Position numbers and translations under genes: made by a program | Shown: one piece after another, positions 28,656 through 36,465 of the stretch | Layout: each line of letters begins with the position of its first letter | How positions within the stretch are numbered: the stretch's first letter is position 1 | Assembly (NCBI GenBank): GCA_016718505.1 | Contig: JADKDE010000001.1 | Location: forward strand, 310,001-374,000 | Origin: Saprospiraceae bacterium | GTDB taxonomy: Bacteria > Bacteroidota > Bacteroidia > Chitinophagales > Saprospiraceae | Length of the DNA stretch: 64,000 bases | Reading direction: 5' to 3' | Notes under the pieces: generated by a model | Seen by the model: only the letters and a program-made list of their open reading frames with translations | Databases searched by the model: none | What the model was told of the DNA's origin: nothing

Positions 28656-29102
28656 TTATGCCAAAAGCTTTTTCACTATTTCTGAAATCAACTTGCCATC
28701 GGCTTGCCCTGCCATACTTTTGCCCGCTAGGCCCATTACCTTGCCCATATCCTTCATGGATTCAGCTCCTGTTTCCTTGATTATTTGCTTGATATTTTCC
28801 TCGATCTCTTCGCTGCTTAGCGCCTGAGGCAAGTATTTTTCGATGACTGCTATTTCTTCTCTTTCGATCACGGCTAAGTCCTCCCGATTCTGTTTGACAT
28901 ATATCTCGAGGGAATCTTTTCTCTGTTTTAATAATTTTTGCAAGATTTGGATTTCTTTGGCTTCATCGATTACAACGCCACTTCCATCGGTTTTCACCAA
29001 CATGATAGCGCTTTTGATACCTCTCAGTGCCCTTAAGGTCGCTTTGTCTTGAGCCTTCATACCAGCGATGATGGCTTCGTTAATTTTTACTTCTAAACTC
29101 AT
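28656..29102 (-). CDS. GatB/YqeY domain protein
   Basis: 148 residues of the YqeY family, all-helical proteins related to the tail domain of the GatB amidotransferase subunit. The beginning MSLEVKINEAIIAGMKAQDKATLRALRGIKSAI, the middle REEIAVIEKYLPQALSSEEIE and the end MGKVMGLAGKSMAGQADGKLISEIVKKLL are all typical. Relation to tRNA metabolism is assumed from the domain, not proven. Its ATG touches the TAA of rsmA with no gap, so the two are probably translated from one message. Confidence 0.93.
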   Translation of the reverse strand: MSLEVKINEAIIAGMKAQDKATLRALRGIKSAIMLVKTDGSGVVIDEAKEIQILQKLLKQRKDSLEIYVKQNREDLAVIEREEIAVIEKYLPQALSSEEIEENIKQIIKETGAESMKDMGKVMGLAGKSMAGQADGKLISEIVKKLLA

Positions 29103-29912
29103 TTAACTATGATTTGTGAAATACTTTTTTACTAAGGTTATAAAATCCTCAACAGACAATTGTTCTGGCCTTTTATTAAAAATTGGATCCTCTAGTTGTT
29201 CTTTTTGTTCGATAAGACCAGCCAATGTATTGCGGAGCATTTTTCTCCTTTGTCCAAATGAAATTTTTACTACTTTCTTTAAAACATCCCACGGATAGTC
29301 AATGTTCAAATCTGATTTTAACTTCAGCGTTATGATCGAGCTTTCTACTTTTGGAGGTGGAGAAAAGTTCTGTGGACCTATATGAAAATTCAACTCTACT
29401 TCATAGAGACTTTGCGTTAAAACACTTATTATTCCGTATGTTTTCGAGCCATGAGGTGCGCAGATTCTTTCAGCCATTTCTTTTTGGAACATACCAACCA
29501 TGCCTTGGACTTTTTCATAATTTTCAATTATCTTAAAAACTATTTGAGAGCTTATATTGTATGGAAAATTGCCCACTAACCAAAATGGCTTACCTTGAAA
29601 CAAATCTTCGAAATCTAATTTTAATATATCTTGAAATATTATTTTTTCTTGAGGCAATATTTGCTTTTGAACCAAATACTCTACCATATCTCTATCGGCT
29701 TCTACTGCGATTAATGTATTAAATTTCTCATTCAAAAGATTGGTTAATGCACCTTTACCTGGGCCAACTTCAAGTATGGGGGTAGTTTCAATATTATCTG
29801 TAGCTATTGTGATTACACCCAAGATATCTTGCAGTACTTGGTTATTTATTAGGAAATGCTGCCCAAAACTCTTTTTTGCTCTCAAGTCGTCCTTGTAGTA
29901 CTGATGTCCCAT
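29103..29912 (-). CDS. rsmA: 16S rRNA dimethyladenosine transferase
   Basis: 269 residues. RsmA (KsgA) dimethylates two adjacent adenines near the 3' end of 16S rRNA late in small-subunit assembly. Signatures are KKSFGQHFLIN at the start, the SAM-binding LEVGPGKGALTNLL and the catalytic NFPYNISSQIVFKI. Length is normal. It leads the minus-strand operon with yqeY, the HATPase and ybeY, and is divergent from pdxA across only 39 bases, so the two promoters must overlap. Confidence 0.96.
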   Translation of the reverse strand: MGHQYYKDDLRAKKSFGQHFLINNQVLQDILGVITIATDNIETTPILEVGPGKGALTNLLNEKFNTLIAVEADRDMVEYLVQKQILPQEKIIFQDILKLDFEDLFQGKPFWLVGNFPYNISSQIVFKIIENYEKVQGMVGMFQKEMAERICAPHGSKTYGIISVLTQSLYEVELNFHIGPQNFSPPPKVESSIITLKLKSDLNIDYPWDVLKKVVKISFGQRRKMLRNTLAGLIEQKEQLEDPIFNKRPEQLSVEDFITLVKKYFTNHS

Positions 29913-29951
29913 TTTATTTAATTATCTTTACGCTTTAAAATTAATTTTATC

Positions 29952-31043
29952 ATGGCAAAGCCAAATATAGGCATAACTATTGGTGACATCAATGGAATCG
30001 GTTTGGAGGTTATATTAAAAACCATTTCCAATCCTCTCATCTACAAACACTGCACACCAATCATCTATGGATCAACAAAGGTAGTCTCTTATCATAAAAA
30101 TATATTCGGAATTCCTGATCTCCCTTTTCAAACGTTAAGACCAGGTGAAACACCTGCAGAAGGAAAGCTTAATATTGTAAATTGTTGGCAAGACAATGTC
30201 AATATAAATTTGGGTGAAATCAATGAAACAGGGGGTAAATACGCCAAGATAGCTCTAGAGTGTGTGGTAAAAGACATGGAAAAAGGCATCATAGATGCCG
30301 TGGTAACCGCCCCTATTCATAAGCAAAGCATGAAATTGGGTGGATTTGATTATATCGGACATACCGAATTCTTCAGCAAAGTATTTGGCGATACCGAAAG
30401 TCTCATGATGCTGATTAGCGACAATATGAAAGTTGGTTTGGTGACGACCCATATACCTGTCAGCAATATAAAAGCCAATCTAACAACTGAACTTATATCT
30501 AAAAAAATAAAGATCTTAAGAGATTCATTAATAACTGACTTTGAGATTGACAAACCAATAATAGCTGTCCTTGGCCTTAATCCACATGCTGGAGACGATG
30601 GATTGATGGGTAGTGAAGAAAAAACCATCATAGTACCTGCGATTGAAAAAGCCAGAGCAGAAGGGATAACTATTGTTGGTCCTTATCCCGCTGATGGATT
30701 TTTTGGGTCTGGAGAGTTTAAAAAATTTGATGCAATCCTCGCCATATACCACGATCAAGGCTTGATTCCTTTCAAATTGGCTAATTTCAGCGAAGGGGTC
30801 AATTATACCGCTGGGCTCCCATATATTAGGACCTCTCCCGATCACGGCACCGCTTTCGATATAGCAGGTAAAAATTTGGCCGACCCCACATCCTTCAGAA
30901 AAGCATTATATGCGGCTATAGATATTTTTACTAGGAGGAGTGAATATTTCGAATTGCGCGAGGATACCATGGAACGCCTAGTGATTAGAGAAGAAAGCGA
31001 AGAAGAATTGTTGAGGAACAAGGTAGAATTACCTGAAGATTAG
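29952..31043 (+). CDS. pdxA: 4-hydroxythreonine-4-phosphate dehydrogenase
   Basis: 363 residues. PdxA oxidises 4-phosphohydroxy-threonine in pyridoxal phosphate synthesis. Typical blocks are GITIGDINGIGLEV at the start, APIHKQSM, GHTEFF (metal-binding histidine), GLNPHAGDDGLMGSEE and IYHDQGLIPFK. The C-terminal tail after TRRSEYFEL is slightly longer than in enterobacteria, as is common in Bacteroidota. It heads the run pdxA-mutY-ssb-gldD. Confidence 0.95.
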   Translation: MAKPNIGITIGDINGIGLEVILKTISNPLIYKHCTPIIYGSTKVVSYHKNIFGIPDLPFQTLRPGETPAEGKLNIVNCWQDNVNINLGEINETGGKYAKIALECVVKDMEKGIIDAVVTAPIHKQSMKLGGFDYIGHTEFFSKVFGDTESLMMLISDNMKVGLVTTHIPVSNIKANLTTELISKKIKILRDSLITDFEIDKPIIAVLGLNPHAGDDGLMGSEEKTIIVPAIEKARAEGITIVGPYPADGFFGSGEFKKFDAILAIYHDQGLIPFKLANFSEGVNYTAGLPYIRTSPDHGTAFDIAGKNLADPTSFRKALYAAIDIFTRRSEYFELREDTMERLVIREESEEELLRNKVELPED

Positions 31044-31062
31044 AATAACTTTTTTAATTTCT

Positions 31063-32127
31063 GTGACTAAGATTCATGAAATTTCCAATATTTTATTGGG
31101 CTGGTATCGATTAAACAAAAGAGAATTGCCGTGGAGAGACGATCGTAATCCATATAAAATATGGCTGTCGGAAGTAATTCTGCAACAAACCAGAGTACAA
31201 CAAGGACTCCCCTATTATTGGGCATTTATCCAAAAATTTCCAACTATCAAGGCCTTGGCCTCGGCCGACCTCGATGAAGTATATAATTTGTGGCAAGGAC
31301 TAGGCTATTATAGCCGAGCTAATAATTTACTCAAGACAGCCAAGATAGTCCATGAGCAATATAGCGGCAAGTTCCCTACTAGTTATTCAGATTTATTAAA
31401 ACTGCCTGGTATCGGGCCTTATACGGCTGCCGCCATAGCATCTATGGCATTTGGATTAAAATATCCTGCGATGGATGGCAATTTTTTTAGGGTAGTTGGA
31501 AGGCTTTTTGAGGTTGATGAACAAGCAAATTCCTCCACAGGTAAAAAATTATACCACAAACTTGGAGAATTATTATTAGAGGGTGTAGATTCCGCAGACC
31601 TAAATCAAGCCATAATGGATTTCGCATCAGCAATATGTACCCCCACTGCTCCAAATTGCGATAGTTGCCCATTAATCAGCCATTGTCAGGCATTTTTTAA
31701 TGGCTCTGTAAACAAATACCCGCTCAAAACAATAAAAAATCCAAAAAAAATTCAATATCTCTACTATTTTTATACCGAAAATAAACTCTGGATTAGACAG
31801 AGAAATAAAAATTCTATCTGGAATAATTTATTTGAATTCCCAAATTTTATTTCATCCAATCCCGTTGATCTCAACGATAAAATAATGCAGGTAGGATTGT
31901 ATGAAGATGAAATGCCGTTTGAGTTGGATGGCAATCCTTATTATTTAAAACACCATTTGACTCATATTACTTTTCATATTTACATTTTAAAAATATTTAG
32001 TAATTTTGCATTGGATAAATTGTGGAAAACGAATGGTTTTTTCGTCATTAACCCAAAAGATTACAAGAATTACGCTTTTCCGAAACCATTATTAGATTTT
32101 ATCACCAACCATTTATATCACGTATGA
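31063..32127 (+). CDS. mutY: A/G-specific adenine glycosylase
   Basis: 354 residues. MutY removes adenine mispaired with 8-oxoguanine. The helix-hairpin-helix is LPGIGPYTAAAIASMAFG, followed by MDGNFFRVVGRLF with the catalytic aspartate region, and the iron-sulfur loop CTPTAPNCDSCPLISHC has the C-x6-C-x2-C-x5-C spacing. The C-terminal half is a NUDIX-like oxoG-recognition domain (HHLTHITFHIYIL). The start chosen is GTG at 31063, 19 bases after pdxA. The last four bases overlap the ssb start as ATGA. Confidence 0.95.
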   Translation: MTKIHEISNILLGWYRLNKRELPWRDDRNPYKIWLSEVILQQTRVQQGLPYYWAFIQKFPTIKALASADLDEVYNLWQGLGYYSRANNLLKTAKIVHEQYSGKFPTSYSDLLKLPGIGPYTAAAIASMAFGLKYPAMDGNFFRVVGRLFEVDEQANSSTGKKLYHKLGELLLEGVDSADLNQAIMDFASAICTPTAPNCDSCPLISHCQAFFNGSVNKYPLKTIKNPKKIQYLYYFYTENKLWIRQRNKNSIWNNLFEFPNFISSNPVDLNDKIMQVGLYEDEMPFELDGNPYYLKHHLTHITFHIYILKIFSNFALDKLWKTNGFFVINPKDYKNYAFPKPLLDFITNHLYHV

Positions 32128-32558
32128 ACAAAGTATTTTTATTAGGAAACCTAGGCAAAGACCCTGAATTTAGAAAATTAGACAATGGCACTCAAGTGGC
32201 TAAATTTCCCATTGCTACCAATGAAAGCTATAAAGACAAAGCTGGAGAATGGAAACAAATAACCGAGTGGCATGATGTCGTATGTTGGAGAGACTTAGCC
32301 ACCCGCGTAGAAAAAAACCTTAAAAAAGGCTCAACCATCCTCGTAGAGGGTAAATTGTCGCACAGGAAATATACCGACGCCAACGGGGTAGATCGCTACA
32401 TTACCGAGGTTGTAGCAGCGTCTATCAAACAACTTGACAAGAAAGATCCTAGTCAAAGTACAGGTGCGAATTTTCCAACAAGCCCAGCTGCAGAAGAAGC
32501 TATCGATCCTTTTGATATACCGATGCCCGCAAGTGCAGATGAAGATCTTCCATTTTAA
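32124..32558 (+). CDS. ssb: Single-stranded DNA-binding protein
   Basis: 144 residues with one OB fold: NKVFLLGNLGKDPEFR at the start and EWHDVVCWRDLATRVEKNLKKGSTILVEGKL in the middle. The acidic tail ends in DEDLPF, the signature that recruits DNA repair and replication partners. It overlaps mutY by four bases and precedes gldD by three, the common Bacteroidota order mutY-ssb-(gldE)-gldD. Confidence 0.96.
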   Translation: MNKVFLLGNLGKDPEFRKLDNGTQVAKFPIATNESYKDKAGEWKQITEWHDVVCWRDLATRVEKNLKKGSTILVEGKLSHRKYTDANGVDRYITEVVAASIKQLDKKDPSQSTGANFPTSPAAEEAIDPFDIPMPASADEDLPF

Positions 32559-32561
32559 TCA

Positions 32562-33161
32562 ATGCTAAAAAAAGTAAATTCCATTTTGTTTTATTGTTGC
32601 TTGTGCTTGATAGCTTCTTGCTCAGATGACTATACTCCAAAACCTCGAATTTACCCCAAAATAAATTATCCAACCAACAGGGATTTTGTGCTGTCCAATC
32701 CGAAAGATTGTCCATTTACTTTTTATATACCTCAATATGCTCATATAGAAAAAGAAAAATATTATTTTGACGAAAAGCCGCCGCATCCTTGTTGGTTTAA
32801 TATTCAGTATCCCATCTTTCAAGCGACTTTACATTGCAGTTATTACACTATCAATGGTTTACATGATTTTGAAAAATTGCACGAAGATGCTTTTAGAATG
32901 AGCAATCATCATCAAATAAGAGCAGATTATATCGAGCCAATACCTTTCCACAATCCAAAAAATAATACCAGCGGGTACATATTCAGTATCGAAGGAGCCG
33001 TTGCCTCGCCTTTCCAATTTTATCTGTCTGATAGTACAAAACATTTCTTGAAAGGCTCACTTTATTTTAACGCACATATAAATATCGATTCTTTATTACC
33101 CATCCAAGAATTCGTCAAAGCAGACGTTTTAAAAACATTAAACTCTTTTAGTTGGCAATAA
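32562..33161 (+). CDS. gldD: Gliding motility lipoprotein GldD
   Basis: 199 residues. The N-terminus is a lipoprotein signal with lipobox IASC (cysteine about residue 20), and the mature start DDYTPKPRIYPKINYP matches GldD, as do CPFTFYIPQYAHI, HPCWFNIQYPIFQATLHCSY, SYTI-like strands, the SPFQFYLSDSTKHFLKGSLYF block and the C-terminal W. GldD is a membrane lipoprotein required for gliding in Flavobacterium johnsoniae and is widely conserved in species with T9SS. In other Bacteroidota gldE usually lies between ssb and gldD; here it is absent and the genes are three bases apart. Confidence 0.92.
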   Translation: MLKKVNSILFYCCLCLIASCSDDYTPKPRIYPKINYPTNRDFVLSNPKDCPFTFYIPQYAHIEKEKYYFDEKPPHPCWFNIQYPIFQATLHCSYYTINGLHDFEKLHEDAFRMSNHHQIRADYIEPIPFHNPKNNTSGYIFSIEGAVASPFQFYLSDSTKHFLKGSLYFNAHINIDSLLPIQEFVKADVLKTLNSFSWQ

Positions 33162-33273
33162 CTGTCCCTATTTTATTGGGAACTTTCTTCGCTGTAAACT
33201 CTTTGAGGGCTGATAAGCTTTGTTAATTTTCAACTTTTTTCAATTATAACCATTTTCTATTTAAAAAATTTCC

Positions 33274-34299
33274 TTGGGATCTCACAATTATCATGATATA
33301 TTTCGGTTTTTATCAAAATTAACCTTGGTAAAGCTGATAAATATATCAAAAATTATTTCTTCCTATTATTTGACAAAATGGCTGAAAAAACCAATTCAAT
33401 GGGGAATGCCTTTTACAATCTCTATCGAACCAACCACTGCTTGCAACCTAAGATGCCCTGAATGCCCCAGCGGCCTTCGAGCTTTTTCGAGACCAACAGG
33501 CAATTTAAAAGAAGATTTCTTTAGAAAAACCATCGATGAAGTTTATAAAACACTCAATTATTTGATTTTTTATTTCCAAGGAGAACCTTATATAAATCCA
33601 AAGTTCTTGGAAATGGTAGCTTATGCTTCTTCAAAATCGATTTATACAATAACCTCCACCAATGGACACTTTCTAAATGATGAAAACGCCAAAAAGACAA
33701 TAGAATCTGGTTTGGATCGATTGATTATTTCAGTCGATGGTACTACTCAAGAAACTTATGAATCCTACCGGAAAGAAGGCAACCTATCTGTCGTGCTCCA
33801 AGGTGCAAAAAATGTAGTAAAATGGAAAAAAGCCTTGAAAAGCACTACACCTCATATTGTGTTTCAATTTTTAGTTGTAAAACCCAATGAACATCAAATC
33901 GACGAAATTTTTAAAATCGCTGAAGAAATAGGTATAGACGAAGTCAAATTAAAAACGGCGCAAGTATATTCTTATGAAAATGGCAATGAATTAATACCCA
34001 CTATAGAAAAATACTCCCGATACAAAAAGCAATTAGATGGTAGTTATACTTTAAAGCATTCTCTTGTAAATCATTGTTGGAAACTTTGGCATGCTTGTGT
34101 AATTACTTGGGATGGCGTAGTCGTGCCTTGTTGTTTCGATAAAGATGCAACCCACAAATTGGGTGACCTTAAAAAGAACACATTTAAAGAAATTTGGCAC
34201 AACCAAAATTATTTCGATTTTAGGTCAAAAATATTAAAAAGCAGAAGTGAAATAGATATCTGTAAAAACTGCACCGAAGGATGTAAAGTATGGGCATAA
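33274..34299 (+). CDS. Radical SAM / SPASM domain protein
   Basis: 341 residues. The radical SAM cluster motif is TTACNLRCPECPSG (CxxxCxxC) near residue 55. The C-terminal SPASM region carries further cysteines in HACVITWDGVVVPCCFDKD and ICKNCTEGC, binding auxiliary iron-sulfur clusters. Such proteins modify peptides or carbohydrates. No precursor peptide is apparent nearby. The start is uncertain: the frame opens with a TTG at 33274, and no good ATG lies before residue 44; a start at a later TTG or a small indel near 33305 are alternatives. A strong inverted repeat follows the stop. Confidence 0.85.
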   Translation: MGSHNYHDIFRFLSKLTLVKLINISKIISSYYLTKWLKKPIQWGMPFTISIEPTTACNLRCPECPSGLRAFSRPTGNLKEDFFRKTIDEVYKTLNYLIFYFQGEPYINPKFLEMVAYASSKSIYTITSTNGHFLNDENAKKTIESGLDRLIISVDGTTQETYESYRKEGNLSVVLQGAKNVVKWKKALKSTTPHIVFQFLVVKPNEHQIDEIFKIAEEIGIDEVKLKTAQVYSYENGNELIPTIEKYSRYKKQLDGSYTLKHSLVNHCWKLWHACVITWDGVVVPCCFDKDATHKLGDLKKNTFKEIWHNQNYFDFRSKILKSRSEIDICKNCTEGCKVWA

Positions 34300-34344
34300 C
34301 AACATATTAAATATTAAAAATATATTTAATATGTTGCATTTTTT
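34300..34344 (+). terminator. 15-bp perfect hairpin terminator after the radical SAM gene
   Basis: CAACATATTAAATAT (34300-34314) pairs perfectly with ATATTTAATATGTTG (34322-34336) around a seven-base loop and is followed by six Ts (34339-34344). The stem is AT-rich but long. Its right arm contains the TTG proposed as the -33 element of the fumC promoter. Confidence 0.75.
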
Positions 34345-34363
34345 ATCAAATGTTGTAACTTTG
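34334..34363 (+). promoter_or_regulatory. fumC promoter (TTG -33 and TAACTTTG -7, 19-base spacing)
   Basis: TTG at 34334-34336 and TAACTTTG at 34356-34363 are separated by 19 bases, matching the Bacteroidota sigma-ABfr consensus TTTG-N19-TAnnTTTG. Transcription should begin near 34370, leaving a leader of about 12 bases before the ATG at 34382. This is the best complete promoter in the window. Confidence 0.7.
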
Positions 34364-34381
34364 TGTAAAATATAATTTCAC

Positions 34382-35776
34382 ATGCAATTTAGGATAGAAA
34401 AAGACACCATGGGAGAGGTGAAAGTACCTTCCGAAAAGTATTGGGGTGCACAAACTCAGCGCTCATTGCAAAATTTTAAGATAGGCGGTATTGGAGATAA
34501 GATGCCAATTGAAATCATCCATGCCTTTGCCATCCTTAAAAAAGCCGCTGCCCAAACAAATCACGAATTAGGAATATTAAGCACCGACAAAATGAATATC
34601 ATCTCGAAGGTGTGTGATGAAATATTAAATTCTGAGCTTGACGATCAGTTTCCATTAGTTATATGGCAGACTGGGAGTGGGACCCAAAGCAATATGAATG
34701 TAAATGAAGTGATTGCCAACCGAGCACACGTCTTGATGGGCGGTAGCCTTGAAGATGCTTCTAAGGCTATTCATCCGAATGACGATGTCAACAAATCTCA
34801 ATCATCTAACGATACTTTCCCAACAGCTATGCATATCGCAGCATACAAACAAGTGGAGGAAGTGACTATCGCTGGATTAAATCGACTGCGCGATGTCTTG
34901 CACAAAAAAGCTGAAGAATTTATGCCTATCGTAAAAATAGGAAGAACTCACTTTATGGATGCTACACCGTTGACCTTAGGACAAGAATTTTCAGGCTATG
35001 TTCAACAATTGGACAATTCAATCAGAGCCATAAAAAATGCCCTTCAAATGGTAAGAGAGTTAGCACTAGGGGGAACAGCAGTTGGCACTGGGCTCAATGC
35101 TCCCAAGGGATACAGCGAGTTGGTAGCTGCAAAAATAGCTACTTTGACTCACCTACCATTTATTACTGCCCCCAACAAATTTGAAGCTTTGGCTGCACAC
35201 GATGCAATGGTTGAGTTATCTGGTGCCTTAAAAAGAACCGCGGTTTCATTGATGAAAATTGGCAATGATGTCCGAATGCTTTCTTCAGGTCCAAGATGTG
35301 GTATTGGAGAAATCATTATTCCTGACAACGAGCCTGGATCTTCCATAATGCCTGGTAAAGTAAACCCAACACAACCAGAGGCATTAACCATGGTATGTGC
35401 ACAAGTAATCGGCAACGATGTGGCTGTAAGCGTGGGTGGAGCTACTGGACACTTCGAGCTTAATGTTTTCAAACCATTGATCGCGTACAATGTTTTACAT
35501 TCTGCCCGCTTGATTGGGGACGCATGTGTATCCTTTGCCGCCAACTGTGCCGAAGGTATAGAACCCAATTACACTGCTATCAAAACAAATTTAGATAATT
35601 CTTTGATGCTCGTAACTGCCTTAAATACACATATTGGCTATGAAAACGCTGCAAAAATTGCAAAAAAAGCACATAAGGAAAACAAAACTTTAAAGCAGTC
35701 TGCAGCAGAATTAGGGCTCGTTTCAGAAGAAAATTTTGATTTGTGGGTAAGGCCTGAGAATATGGTAAATAATTAA
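34382..35776 (+). CDS. fumC: Class II fumarate hydratase
   Basis: 464 residues. The enzyme reversibly hydrates fumarate to malate in the TCA cycle. The family signature GSSIMPGKVNPTQPEA is present near residue 318, with TGSGTQSNMNVNEVIANRA near 100, SSNDTFPTAMH near 140 and KIGRTHFMDATPLTLGQEF near 185. It is transcribed alone from the promoter directly upstream, with a large gap to the sigma factor gene after it. Confidence 0.95.
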   Translation: MQFRIEKDTMGEVKVPSEKYWGAQTQRSLQNFKIGGIGDKMPIEIIHAFAILKKAAAQTNHELGILSTDKMNIISKVCDEILNSELDDQFPLVIWQTGSGTQSNMNVNEVIANRAHVLMGGSLEDASKAIHPNDDVNKSQSSNDTFPTAMHIAAYKQVEEVTIAGLNRLRDVLHKKAEEFMPIVKIGRTHFMDATPLTLGQEFSGYVQQLDNSIRAIKNALQMVRELALGGTAVGTGLNAPKGYSELVAAKIATLTHLPFITAPNKFEALAAHDAMVELSGALKRTAVSLMKIGNDVRMLSSGPRCGIGEIIIPDNEPGSSIMPGKVNPTQPEALTMVCAQVIGNDVAVSVGGATGHFELNVFKPLIAYNVLHSARLIGDACVSFAANCAEGIEPNYTAIKTNLDNSLMLVTALNTHIGYENAAKIAKKAHKENKTLKQSAAELGLVSEENFDLWVRPENMVNN

Positions 35777-35900
35777 TAATACAGAGAAAAATCAAGCAGC
35801 GAAAAGACCCGCAGCTTCGTTATAGAAATAATGTAAAGTAAGTAATAGAATTTATTTTGGTAATCATTTATCTTTTGGTAAGAAAATTAAAAATTCAACG

Positions 35901-36449
35901 ATGAGTTTAGCATTACAGGTAGAAACAAATGAGCAGGACCTTATCGTCGCATGTCTGAATAATCAGAGATGGGCTCAGAAAAAAATCTACGAAGATCACT
36001 ATGCATCCATGCTAGGAGTATGCATGAGATACGCATCGGATCAAGAACAAGCCATTGATATCGTCCACGAGGGCTTTATTAAGGTATTTTTAAATTTAGA
36101 AAAATACCAATCTGGCACTTCTTTACAGGCATGGATTCGTAGAATCATGGTTAACACTTCTATTGATTTCTATAGGAGAAACATTAAAAAAAGAACTGAA
36201 GACATCGAGGAGGCGTATCACTTATCCGATATCAATCCTGATGCTGTTAGCAACTGTTCAGAAAAAGAAATTATGGCATGTATTCAGAAGCTTAGTCCTA
36301 TGTACAGAGCCGTTTTCAATCTTTTTGTAATTGATGGTTTTTCTCATAAAGAAATTGCTGAAGAATTGGATATCACAGAAAGTACTTCTCGCGCTAATCT
36401 TGTCAAGGCGAGATTAAAACTTCAAGACCTACTTTTAACATCTAAATAA
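35901..36449 (+). CDS. ECF-type RNA polymerase sigma factor
   Basis: 182 residues. Sigma region 2 is visible as QEQAIDIVHEGFIKVFLNLEKYQSGTSLQAWIRRIMVNTSIDFYRR and region 4 as FNLFVIDGFSHKEIAEELDITESTSRANLVKARLKL, the full layout of a group 4 (ECF) factor. It would direct RNA polymerase to a small regulon. The next gene, 16 bases downstream, encodes a membrane protein that spans the envelope and probably acts as its anti-sigma factor. Confidence 0.92.
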   Translation: MSLALQVETNEQDLIVACLNNQRWAQKKIYEDHYASMLGVCMRYASDQEQAIDIVHEGFIKVFLNLEKYQSGTSLQAWIRRIMVNTSIDFYRRNIKKRTEDIEEAYHLSDINPDAVSNCSEKEIMACIQKLSPMYRAVFNLFVIDGFSHKEIAEELDITESTSRANLVKARLKLQDLLLTSK

Positions 36450-36465
36450 TATATTTACTAATCAA

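Noticed and set aside
33162..33273. A terminator after gldD
   Set aside because: The partial match TCCC/GGGA has a bulge and no T-run at the right place.
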